Part shown: positions 39,701-50,900 of the stretch, one piece after another | Numbering within the stretch: the stretch's first letter is position 1 | Layout of the letters: every line of letters begins with the position of its first letter | DNA from: Rhyacichthys aspro | Lineage: Eukaryota > Chordata > Actinopteri > Gobiiformes > Rhyacichthyidae | DNA length: 64,000 nucleotides | Reading direction: 5' to 3' | Assembly (NCBI GenBank): GCA_036850595.1 | Contig: CM072158.1 | Coordinates: 7,269,422 to 7,333,421, forward strand | Translations under genes and position numbers: made by a program | Notes under the pieces: generated by a model | What the model saw: only the letters and a program-made list of their open reading frames with translations | What the model was told of the DNA's origin: nothing | Database searches by the model: none

Positions 39701-42700
39701 ATCCAAAATCCACAGCCCTCAGACAAAACTGTGATGGTGGACAGCGGGGAAATGGCCCATAATAAAGCATCAGTCTCATCTCTCCATCTCTGGGCTGGGG
39801 CTGCCTGCTGCTCTTATCTTAACAGCCACATCATCCCTGGACAATTGCTGCATGCATTTCAGCTTTTAGTGCTTTAGAGCGTCTTCAAGGATTCGGCTCC
39901 TACTGCCGCCAATTCTACCGCTGCACACCCCGGGAGATTCTTAGCAAAATGTCAAGCAAATATCTAAATGGTATGGGTATTTGGCACAAAGAGAGGACGT
40001 CTAAATGAGTGGGAAGGTGGCCCCGGATTTCAAATGAACCTGGGGAGCCGAGAGGTGACCCAGAAGCCCACAGTCATTTGTCTTGGTTGTCATCTCTTTA
40101 CTGGAGCTTAAAAATATTGTTTATAGCTTTCACCGGGCGACGCATCCCTTCAGAGGCTTTGATTGATGTATGTGGGGTTGTCATGGTAACCGGAGTAAGG
40201 GAATGGTAAGGGAGTTTGGCAGAAGAGTAACTCCTTCTGGATTATTTAGACCACCTAAGGCTTGTGTGAGCAGCGTTTGTCTCTTGGAACACGTGTGAGG
40301 CGTGACGTGGCAGATCTGGCCTCTTCAGTCAGTCTTCTGGTGCGGCCTTTTTTTTAAATGAGTTGTGCTGCATTCCTGCGCTCTTTGGATGTTTCCTCAG
40401 GAGGGAGGTTGTTTTTATTTTACTATGGTGTTTAATACCATTGACAAATAAAGCTTACTGTTGCTTTTTTATCTAAGACCATATGCTGATAAAGACTTAT
40501 TTGCACCCCTGACAGACATGAATGTTATGAAGCGCTAAATCCTGCACGAATTATTGAATAGCTTTTCCATAGCAATAACAATTAACCCTTGAATGCACAA
40601 CTGGGTCAAACTTTTAACTAACTTTTCTGATTATTGAGACTTTTTTGTTTTTGTGTCACTGCCCCAAGTTGAAAATTCCTTCTCTGTGTTCTGTTGATTT
40701 GCACAGACTTTCTACTTGTGCTATTCATTAGAACGAGCCAATAACATCAAATGTGATCAGATTAGATTAGATCTGTTTCAGTCACGCAGTGTTTAATGTT
40801 TTTAATTTCAGTGTAAGATAAAGATACTTCAGGGGTGGACTCATTCATTATACGATCAAGCAAATTTGATAACCCGAATGACACATACATGCAATGATTG
40901 TATTATGGGTGTTTTATGCCCCAGTTATGGAGGAGTCAGTGATACATCCCAGGGTTAAGAAACATTGATGAAACATACGATCAGACATCAATTTCTCTCA
41001 AGAAAATGACTTCTTGTTTCTCCAAACAAAAACAAAATAGGTTGGCTTATGTAAAGAATGGTTGTTTGTGGTACTTGTGGATAGTTAATGTTCAAGCGCC
41101 AGTGCAGCTCCTCTAATGAGCACTGACCACCAGCAAACCTGAACAAATCAGTATCTCTTAAGAAGAGTGTTACCAAGGGACTTTTAACAGTGGTTTATTT
41201 CAACATTATTTGAGTGAACATCCTTAATGAGTGGGACTATTTTTGTGCATCTATATATGTATTCAGTGGGAGGAGACATTCTTGTCTGGTGGTCTCCAAA
41301 TACCAGCTGCTTTACAGAGGAACAATGAGTGTACTGTTAATTACTGTTAATATTATGTAATGTACAGATATGCATTTGTTCAAGTCTGACACATGACACT
41401 GAGTCCACTTCTTCTCATCCTTCTGGTGGGTTTCTTACAGAGCTAACACGCTAACCCTTCCCCACACATACAGCAGCACTCCAGCAACCCCAGCGAACAC
41501 TTGAAGGGTTAATGGAGTTGTTATGAGTGAGCAGCAGACAGGGACTGAGCCGCAGGTGTGCAGTTAAACCAGTCGCTGTACACTGGTGGTTTGAGCTGAG
41601 TGCAAACGTTGTGATGCATCATGACAGGCCAAATGATGGAAAGTGGAAAAGAGAGAGAGAAGGTGGTCTGACGGAACCAGACAGAGAAAAATTTGTCATG
41701 TTCCGCTCGCCAGCAGCAGCTGTTTAAATGCAATTAGTTCCCAGCAGGATACAAAACGACTCCAGTGTTTGGTGACTTGTAACTGACGCGGACTGGCTGT
41801 AATGGAAAGCTCTGTCACATCTGGAGCTGGGCCTGCTCTTTTTTACACTGTACTGCTTTCATTTTGAGGAGAAATATTAGCTCAGTGGGTCTTACACCTC
41901 AGCTCTTAAAGCCAGAAGCTCCTAAAGGCACAAATGATGTCTTTGTACGCGCTCTCCTGTGGAGCCAGTACGCCCTCTACTGGATACAAGTCGAACTGCA
42001 GCTCATTCAGGGCGATATTGTGCTGTGGTGTTGCTGACTGTGAAGTTAATCAGCATTCACAAGCGGTTTGCCTTAATTACAGCGAATAGTGCTTCGGCAA
42101 CGCAGAACACACAAATGTGCTGATAGGCTGGCAACATTATGGATGTAATTAATTCTTAACAGAGTAAGAAAAAATGCATTTAGCTGGTGGTAATTGCAGT
42201 GGTATGTTGTAAACATGCCAGCTATAGTACATTGTCACTGAGAATAATAAAATAAGAACAACCTGGTCATAATGGCAGAGAGACAGTTACCCCTGGATAA
42301 CTATCAGTGCAGTAGACATGTGTTCAGGGGGAAAAGGCTGGATGTACATTGTATTAAATCAGATTCATGTTCCTTCTAAATGTTCCATTTCTAAATTTGA
42401 CTGGTTGGATCATGTGTGTGTGAGTGACTGTCCCATTACAGAACCTCACAGGTTAATGTCCATCTGTGTTGTGTGACATTTGGGACTGTTTCCACTTGAA
42501 GAAGGACTTGTCATCTGATGTAAATTCAAAAGTGAGAAATGAAGACATCATTATTTCACTGACACTAACTAATGCTTTCCCTGAAAAGGCATTTGGAGGC
42601 TTTCACTTTTTAAAATATGTATCTCTCTTCTGAGAAGTTTTGCTGCAGGATAATTGGCATCACTTTATTAGATTGTGAAAAATGAAGAGAAAGCGACTTT

Positions 42701-43690
42701 TTTTTAGCGTTTGACAGCCCAGTGTAATCTATTTATGTCAAATAGTTAATCATTCATCATAAGCTTGTATATCCTGAAGTGTAGTCCACATTATCTACTG
42801 TGTAACCCACACAACACGAGCCTGGGGCATAGTTTATATAAATAGAGCATGTTAGAAAATGTTGGAAGGGCAATGGGGATCTCCCTTCGAGACGACGACT
42901 CAGCTCACTAAACTGATGAATCATTTTCCTTCTCTTCCCAAGTGCTTTTGTTTAACGGTGCGAGTACTTTTAGTGCTGCTGCTTCACGGTCGCAGCAGGT
43001 TAATGTGTTTTGAGAGAAAGGAGGACTTCTTACCTTCTTCTGTGTGTCTTCAAGTGAAATAATAACAGACCAGACATCTTTGTGTGTTGTTGTCTCACAA
43101 TATGACTAAAGAAGACAAAGTACACATTACACAAACACGTCTCAGAGGCAATTACTGGAAGTTTTACGTCCCTCTGATTTATAAGTTGGTTTCGAGCTTT
43201 GGTGAAGCTTCTGTAACAAGAGTGAGAAATATTCCTGCAGCCAGAAGGTGATGTTGAGGAGCTGCAAAGAGAAACAGAAAAGACAGGCACGACAAGACAG
43301 ATGGACCGACCTAGACTGAGACATGGTGTGATCAGCTGTTCAGTCTGATCTGTTCACGCAGCACAGAAACACCACATGGACACTTTCTTTCTTTAACAGG
43401 TTGTATTTTAAACTAATCAAAAGCCAAACTGTCAGTGATAACTTGTTTGTGTCATATAGGTCCAATGCATGTTGTTGGTCTCTGAATATTCCTGTATGTT
43501 CAAGGCATGAATATGTAAATAGGGTGAAAGTTATGCAAACATGAGAGCACAAACATGGCACACATACAGAACATTTGAATTATGCAGGTTTGGTGCCCAC
43601 ACACATGAAAGTATGAGTTTTATAGTTATATTTTACATTCAGTGTCAAAATATGAAGAATGTTAGAAAAGATGTGAAATGGCACTTTTTT
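30780..43690. other. Intergenic region between STT3B and TGFBR2
   Basis: About 13 kb with no recognisable gene. I looked for GADL1, which lies between these two genes in humans, and saw none of its conserved blocks, including the pyridoxal-lysine region. The two longest open frames (minus strand 37674-38183, 169 codons; plus strand 38852-39307, 151 codons) have no recognised domains. A polypurine tract lies at 36474-36497, and a CTCF-like motif at 41970-41983 is listed separately. Confidence 0.7.
41970..41983 (-). promoter_or_regulatory. Candidate CTCF-binding motif
   Basis: Read on the minus strand this is CCAGTAGAGGGCGT. It fits the 14-base CTCF core (CCASYAGRKGGCRS) at 13 of 14 positions. 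It lies about 2.8 kb beyond the TGFBR2 stop codon, in the intergenic interval. Motif matches alone give many false positives, so occupancy is not implied. Confidence 0.35.
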
Positions 43691-43694
43691 TTTT

Positions 43695-43835
43695 TAGATA
43701 AGGTTTGGTTTATTGACAGAGGAGACAGTAGCTGGACAGAAAAAGGCCTAGAAAAGGGAGGGTGACACAGAGGAAACTGACCCGGGGCCAGTGATCGAAC
43801 CCAGGTCCCAGATGCTCCTCCAGATGAGCCGACAG
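43695..43835 (-). repeat. tRNA-derived SINE (minus orientation)
   Basis: Read on the minus strand it has a Pol III A-box-like GGCTCATCTGGA (43830-43819), then a B-box-like GGTTCGATCAC (43801-43791), then a unique body ending in a CAATAAACC tail near a poly-T/A tract at 43686-43695. A-box, B-box and tail in this order and spacing are the hallmark of a tRNA-derived SINE. It sits just beyond the likely 3' end of TGFBR2. Confidence 0.6.
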
Positions 43836-43987
43836 TTATTTATGAAGCAGAATCATACTGAGATACTGAGGTAGATGAAAGATTTCTTATGAAGATGATA
43901 TGTTTTTACTACTGTCTGCACTGTACAATGTTCCATATACAGCTGTTAAACAACACTAGACAAAATATATACACAATAGTTTAAAGT

Positions 43988-44806
43988 TTTATTGTAGAAA
44001 GTTCATCCTGAAAAGTGAGTGAGGATCTTTTTTTTAGTTTGGGATGAGAAAAGCTTGTTTGAAGAGTTCACTTTTTGTAGCACACTGGTGGGCTGGAACT
44101 TCCAGTTTAGAGTCCTTTCAGTGAAACGTTTCCCCTTTTTATTGTGCTCTGATTAAACCGTCAATCCGTCTCACATTTCTATTGCTGCTTTCCTTTCCAG
44201 GCAGGTCTTTATTTAACAGTTCGTAGTCCTCGAGGTTCGGTATCAGCGCTCCCTGCAGATGACTGCCTTGGATGACTGTCTCTATCCTGTTGCTGTGCAT
44301 AAATTTCCATTTCACGCTTGTGGAAATTACACCTGCACCTCGAGTCTCCTGTCGCTCTGTCATTCAGATTTACTGATCCAAGGTCAGGCAAAAATCTGAG
44401 TGTGCAGTTGAATACACCGGATAAGAATATTAGTGTCCTTTACTGTCTTATATTTACACTGTTTTCCTACATTAAATACCTGAATATTAAGAGAAAAGGC
44501 ACTTAATATATTTATATATTATTTGGTGTGCATAGCTATAGATAAAGTGCTTAGTTAAAAAGCTTTAAAAGGTGTACACCCTGATTATTGAGTCTCTGAA
44601 ATGAGGACCGTGACAGATATAATATCACTGGTCCTCGTCTACAGATGAATGTCATCTTTTTTTCCTTTTCTCCGTCCATCTCCCACTGCGGTCTGCCATC
44701 TTCCAGACAAACCCAGTGCAAACGTCCTGGGCTGGTTTGTGTTTCCAGCAGCAGTTTGGCTGTACTCCCATCACTGCCCTGAAGGAGGCAGTGTTTGTAC
44801 TGAGCT
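43988..44806 (-). other. tgfbr2: TGFBR2 3' UTR with candidate poly(A) signals
   Basis: Sequence following the stop codon in the minus direction. AATAAA hexamers occur on the minus strand at 44213-44208, 44143-44138 and 43993-43988, so the transcript probably ends 0.6-0.85 kb after the stop codon. Which signal is used cannot be told from sequence. No further coding sequence is seen here. Confidence 0.55.
44543..44550 (-). promoter_or_regulatory. 8-mer microRNA site (miR-17/20/93/106 and miR-302/372 seed)
   Basis: In the TGFBR2 transcript this reads GCACTTTA: a full match to seed positions 2-8 of the AAAGUGC seed, plus the A opposite position 1. It lies about 257 nt after the stop codon. Human TGFBR2 is an established target of this seed family, which makes the match more credible than a chance hit, but binding is inferred. 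Confidence 0.5.
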
Positions 44807-44986
44807 CTACTTCTCATCCACCACACAGATCTCCTCGGGGATCTTCTCCTCTGAGTCGGACCGCTCCGACAGCTTGTCCAGGTACTCCATGTCGCTGAAG
44901 CGCTCGGCCACACAGTGAGCAGTGAGCCGGGCCTCTGGGTCGTGGTCCCAACAGTCCTGGATGGAGGAGCAGACCGTCTGAACGCC
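44807..44986 (-). CDS. tgfbr2: TGFBR2 coding exon 7 (kinase C-terminus and stop)
   Basis: 180 nt including the TAG stop at 44809-44807; encodes residues 484-542. The acceptor is ccctgcag before 44986, only 128 bp from exon 6. It contains CWDHDPEARLTAHCVAERF, with Arg503 and Arg512 matching human Arg528 and Arg537, the kinase arginines altered in Loeys-Dietz syndrome. The C-terminal tail EEKIPEEICVVDEK differs from the human tail, which is normal for this fast-evolving end. Confidence 0.96.
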   Translation of the reverse strand, partial: GVQTVCSSIQDCWDHDPEARLTAHCVAERFSDMEYLDKLSERSDSEEKIPEEICVVDEK

Positions 44987-47900
44987 CTGCAGGGGGAGGA
45001 ACTCTTAGGGCTTTGGCACATTTTTGCACATTCTTACAGTGTGTCTGTGATTATGATAGGTAACGATATCAGCAGACGATTAGACTGTGATTTAGTTTTA
45101 TTGATGTCTCTTACTGTGTGGTTGATCCAGCTGTTGGGGATCTCAGGCCGCCCTCTGTCTCGGAGCACACTGTCCTTCATGCTCTCCACACACGGGTGCT
45201 CCCTCAGGTTCCCAAAAGGTGGCTCATATTCCTTCACCTCTGCAGACAACACACAGTACATACTGTATATAATATAATGAGAGGAGATGGGAGTGAAGTA
45301 CAGTTTAAAACAGAGTTGGAAAGTGAACAGCTCCCAGAGGGCTCACTCCAAATTCAAAATGGCAGGTTGAGATTTAAATAGCACTGAAGTGGCACAAACA
45401 ACTGCTGACAGAGAAACAAGAGGAGGTTTGGTGAAGAGAAACACTTATTATCACCACATTTTACTCTCGGCGTCAGTGGGCTCAAAGTATCTCCCCGAAC
45501 AGCGGTGGCTTTGTGGAGTGCTCCTACACAACAAAATGCCAGCTCTTGTCAAAGGCAATTTACAGCAGAGTTTACTTCAGGCAACAATTCAGAGCACTGG
45601 GACGGAGGAGACAATGTGAACACAGGGTCAAGAGTGACAAAGACAATTCGGCTTTAATTTCTTAAAAGGCTGGAAAAGATCCAGACTTATTTTTACTTTG
45701 TTTTGAAGCTTAAATGTTTTTTACAAAAGCATGATGTGCTCCGGGTTTGCTTTGAGCAGAATGTAAATCACATTCATTCCTATAGTGACTTTACAGTGTC
45801 TCTCTTCAGCTCAGTCAAGTTTAAACTTGTATGTGCTACAATATGTGAGTTGTTACACAATCAGGCTTAAGAAGTGCTCAGTCAAGCATCTCCATTGTTA
45901 AAAGAACGATGGCTACAAACAGCAAAACACTGGTGCTTTTACAGAAATAAAAGACTTAGAACCAATGAATAGGACGAATCCTTTTCAGAAAATACACAGG
46001 AACTCTTATGACCACAATGAGACACTATGCAGTCTTTTAGCTTCAGTAACAGCAAGTCTGTTCATTAACAGAAATAAGCCACTAGTTACTTCTTTATCCG
46101 ACCAGAGTGAACATGTGAATGCTGATCAAAAGTGTTTCGTGTGGGCTTTTCCGTCTCCAGAACAAAGCAGTGTGAGTTAGTGATCTCTGCACATGCCGTC
46201 TCATGACTAGACTTGTTCTGCTGCAAAATTTTATATCCCACAATTAAAGGCTGGAGAAAATAAGCCTGAGACATGAATCATATCTGTTCTGCTGCGCGTT
46301 GATTGGATGCACTTTGTAGGGTAGCCCTCCCGTCCATAAGCAGGCGGCTAATGACAAGATTCAGAACAGATGAGTCAATCTTATTTCAGCATTTGTAAAA
46401 ACTGTGAGCGGAATAATAAAAGGGCTTCGGCATTTGTCAGATGAAGATAAATGCAACAGTAAAATCTACACAGTCCTACTTTGTATAACTGGAATGGTTT
46501 CTGTGGTCTGGTGCTAAAACATAACCACACCCAGTCATTGACCAATATTTAGGAGAAAAGGAGACAGATGTTTTGTCTCTGTTATGACAGCTTTAAAGTA
46601 GTGTATAACTGTGGACACGGTGAAAATCCACTTTGTAAATAGATGTTCGAATATGTTTACGCGTTCATCTCCAAACAATAGTTCCCAAAGTATAGAAATC
46701 ATACCGTTGAGCAGCGCAGAGTAAACAGAGGGGTGTGCTCCACAATGGGAATGTTGGCCAGTTTTTTCCGAGTCAAACCATAAATTAAACTCCCACAGCC
46801 ATTGAAAACACAACACCGGGGCGAGTGAAGTGTGCTGTGTTTGCAAAAAGCCACGCCACACTTTGTACTGACAAGAGCCCCGCAACAGAATACAACAAGG
46901 TAAGCAACAGTAACAATGAAGAGCTCCAGTATGTTTCCTCCGACAACAAAAACCCAGCAGTGGGAATATTGCGACGCCAGCACATATTTCATCTTTAGTG
47001 TCATCTCTATGCCACATGTCAGGGCCTGGAGGAGTGTGGGAGAAACCGCTGCCACCAGAAAGAGTTCAATTTAGCTGCAATCGATGTCAAGCACGACTCA
47101 AAACTTGCCACTCTTCTGGAGATGTATGCAGTCTATTCATGACAGGAGGTTTCCAAACAGACTGACCCGGTTTAGTGAGGCTAGGAATGACCTAATGGCA
47201 CATTTAAGACCTTTAAGAATCACAATCATTTTGAGTTTTACACATATTCTTTCACTATAGACGTCAAATGTAGAGCAAATGTTACAAAATGTTCACTTAG
47301 GCTGGATTTCTAGTCATAATACTGCCACCATGGATGGTAACGTTTGGTGTTGACTCCCAAAAACATTTTAACCAACATGATCTGCTTCATGAGTTCATGA
47401 GTAGAAGTTCAGTATAGTTGAATGTGATCAGGGCTGACAGGAGACTCCCATTGGCTCTTTCTATTCAAAACAATTAAGAAACAAAGTCATTTTAAAGCAA
47501 TAATATATCATTTTCCTGGATTATCACTTAATAATAGACACTGAGTGCATGATCTACAGCACACATGTCAAACTCAAGGCCCAGGGGCCAAATGCGGCCC
47601 TTTGCAATGTTTCATGTGGCCCTTCAGTACATTTAGTAGTTTTTGGCACTAGGTTTGAACAGGTTTTAGATGGTTTTGATTTTTGATGTAAATATTAACC
47701 TACCACTACCTACTACAACCTGTTGAAATCTCACTAAAACCTGCTCAAATCCAACTAAAACCTGTTCAAATCTGACTAAAACCTGTTCAAATCTGACTAA
47801 AAGCCTGTTCAAATCCATCTAAATCCTGTTCAAATCCAACTAAAACCTTTTCAAATCCAACTAAAACCTGTTTGGATCCAATTAAATTCTGTAAAATCTG

Positions 47901-50900
47901 TTCAAATACAACTAAAACCTGTTCAAATCTGAGTAAAACATATTCACAAATGAAGATAAAATCTCACATTCAAACTTGTATCTCTATCTTCGGCCCCTGA
48001 AAGGATTCTTATTATCCACCGCGTCCTGTCCCATTCTTGGCCCGTCCCAGCAACTGATATTTGTGATCTCCTCATCCTTTGCCCTGTTTCTCTCTAATTA
48101 AGCATGAACAGCCAACCAGACCCCTGTCACCTAAACACATAAATAATGCAGTCAAACAGATCTTAAGTGAGTTTAAACACAGGACTGGTCATAAATGAGT
48201 AATGTCATCAGTAAAACTCTGTCTGTTTCTTTATAGTCTGCATTAACAGCTCTGCTAATCCACTCCAAGCCGCCGCCGCTGGATTTCATTAGGCTGCGGT
48301 GGCGCTAACACTTGTTCGGTGTTTTTCGCAGGTTGTTAAAGTCTTTTTATACTGATCAGCAGACACAGTGACTTAATTTGTAACACACAGTAAAATAAAA
48401 AAAACATTAACAAAGCTATTTCTGGACATTTTTGTGGCACCGTTCCCTGTGGATTTACCCTTAAAAACTTGGATGAATCTGGATTAAACCACTACGCACT
48501 CTTTTCAGATTTATCCTTAAATGGGTGTTTTCTGTCTAGAATGTATCCCTGAATGTGTAATATGCCTGACCCAGTGTACACCAAACGATCAGGCCCCGGA
48601 GTATTGAGAGGGTGGATGGTTTGACATCTGGAGAGCAGCTGCTGTAACCTCTCTTCCTTCCCGGTCCGGCCCGACCTCTCCCTCTGGGGAGTGAAGGCAT
48701 TTGTCCGTCCGCAGATCCACGTTCAACAACACTCTACCATTATCCCTGTACTCGGCCCCACCCGCCTCAGGAACGCCCTCACAGTCCGTCCAAGTCCCAA
48801 ATCTGGATGGGCTAAATTATACAGAGACATTTAGGGAACAGAGGCAGCAGCACAGGGCAGTAACTACATATACAGTTTTTACTTCAGAAACATTTTGAAT
48901 ATCAAGTATTTGCAAGAGTAGATGTCCATATACTATACAATATATTTTATATAAGTTTACTTGGCTACATTCAGTTTTTTCCACATTGTACTTGTTTCTC
49001 TGAAAGGGTTCATACTTAGAGGCTAATTGGTCTTAACTCTGGTAATTATTGTGGCAGTGGTTTCTTAAAGACACACTACCTAACCTTTCAGGATGTGTAC
49101 CCACTAAAGGACTTCAAAGTCAAAATCACACAGGGCTTTTATGTCTCATACGTATCTTATATGTGAGCATCTGCTGAGAGGGTGGGCTTTTTTAAGTCAG
49201 GGAACCACAAAAATGACTTTTAGGTAAATTATGTTCATGATTGTAAAGCTGTTTATTTTGTGATGTAAAGTTATGTACTGTTTGAGTTTGCACATTAGCC
49301 AGGCTGGTTACGTGTTCTAACTCAATACCAGAGTAGTAGTTTCAAAAAACCCTTTGTTTCCACTTGAGTAATGATAATAAATGACTATAGTTTCACATTT
49401 ACTCAAGACACTTAAGTATGAGTAGTTTCTTTGGGAAGAGATTTGGCTGCTGTACCACCTCTTAGAGGCAGACACAAAAGGCCTCGTCTCTGATGTCTGT
49501 ATTTGCCCCACTCTACCTCAGCCCATGTCTTTGTAGTTTTTAAGGACAAAGAAAGCAAAGTGCTGGCTCATGGCTGTCTGACTGAGGCTGTCACTGGCAG
49601 ATCCCAGATCAGACCAGAGCCTCTGGAGCAGTGGCAGAGGCTGCCAACCGCTGAGCTGCAGAGCGATGATCACACATCTGCCTCCGACACACAGAGTGAT
49701 ACAAGAGGAAACCAGGAGTCGTCCAGTCATTATAACCAGGCCCTGGGATGTGTCACTCTCAGTTTGAGTGTACGGCTTCTTCATGTGTTGTCTGGAGTGA
49801 GGTGAATTAGGCTGTCACTGGTGAGTCAGTCATAAATCTGTGGCACAGCACATTCAGGAGCGACAAACGAGGCAATCAGGGTCAAATCATGAAACTCTTA
49901 AAATGCATTAAAAATTAATCTAGGCAGGTCATGAATCTTTTCAGAGCGCTGTAAGTTAAACATAAACTTTGCCTTTGGCTTTATTGAAGCATTGTATTGG
50001 TGTCTGAAGTCATACTGAGGTAGATATTTGATTATGATTTACAAGTTTAAACTTACACACTAGTCTGTGGACTTGATTTTATGCCGCTCACTGTTTATTG
50101 AAGCATTAAACCCATCCCAGTTATAGCCACAGTGCTGCTTTGGTAAAGTGTTTAACCCCAAATAAATGATGCCAGACTCAGGTGCTCTCATTTTAAAGTC
50201 TGTACCAGATCAAACAAATCCAATTCTTTTCATTCAAACTTCCTGTACGTTTTACAGAGTTCTTTAAGGAGATAAAGTAGCTGTGTCTATGCACTCTTCC
50301 AACCTTTCAGCGACCTTTCATGTTTTGGTTTTTGCCTTAATGAAGTACAGACCCTACTGTTGAACTCGGACCAGCGCCAGAAGAAGAAGGGAGCTGAGAA
50401 ACACACAGGACTCTAGTCCAGCTGTTTCTATCTATTGTCTCTATTCTTGGCCCGGGGTGGGACGGGAACCCCGCAGCTTCCCGTCTCCTGCATTAAGGCT
50501 GTCCTCTCTTTCTGCACTGATATGAGTAAAGCAGGACGGCTACAGTTGGCTCTGCAGGGGCAGGGTAATAAAGGCTGCCTCACCTGCCTCAGGGTCGGAA
50601 GAAATGAGCGACAGAGGAAGACAGACAGTCGTAAAAAGAGGGTAAACAAGGGACAACAACAGACTGTTACGCTGTTTTCTTTTTAAAAGGGAAGTGATTT
50701 TTTTTTTGAATAAGGGCTAAATAAATCTCTATAACAGACATCGCTGTTATAGAGAGTTCAGTCTGTAACGTTGGTATCCCAGTCACTCTCATTTGCAGCA
50801 AATAGAGTTGTTTTTCTAATATCCTATTGTCAGAAGTAATAACTACGCAATTAGTCTCTCTGTGTGGTCATATGTTTTCAGAAAAATATCTGCTCAGGTG

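Noticed and set aside
43791..43830. A- and B-box pair as a functional tRNA gene (minus)
   Set aside because: The boxes are too close and imperfect and no acceptor stem pairs; better explained as a tRNA-derived SINE.
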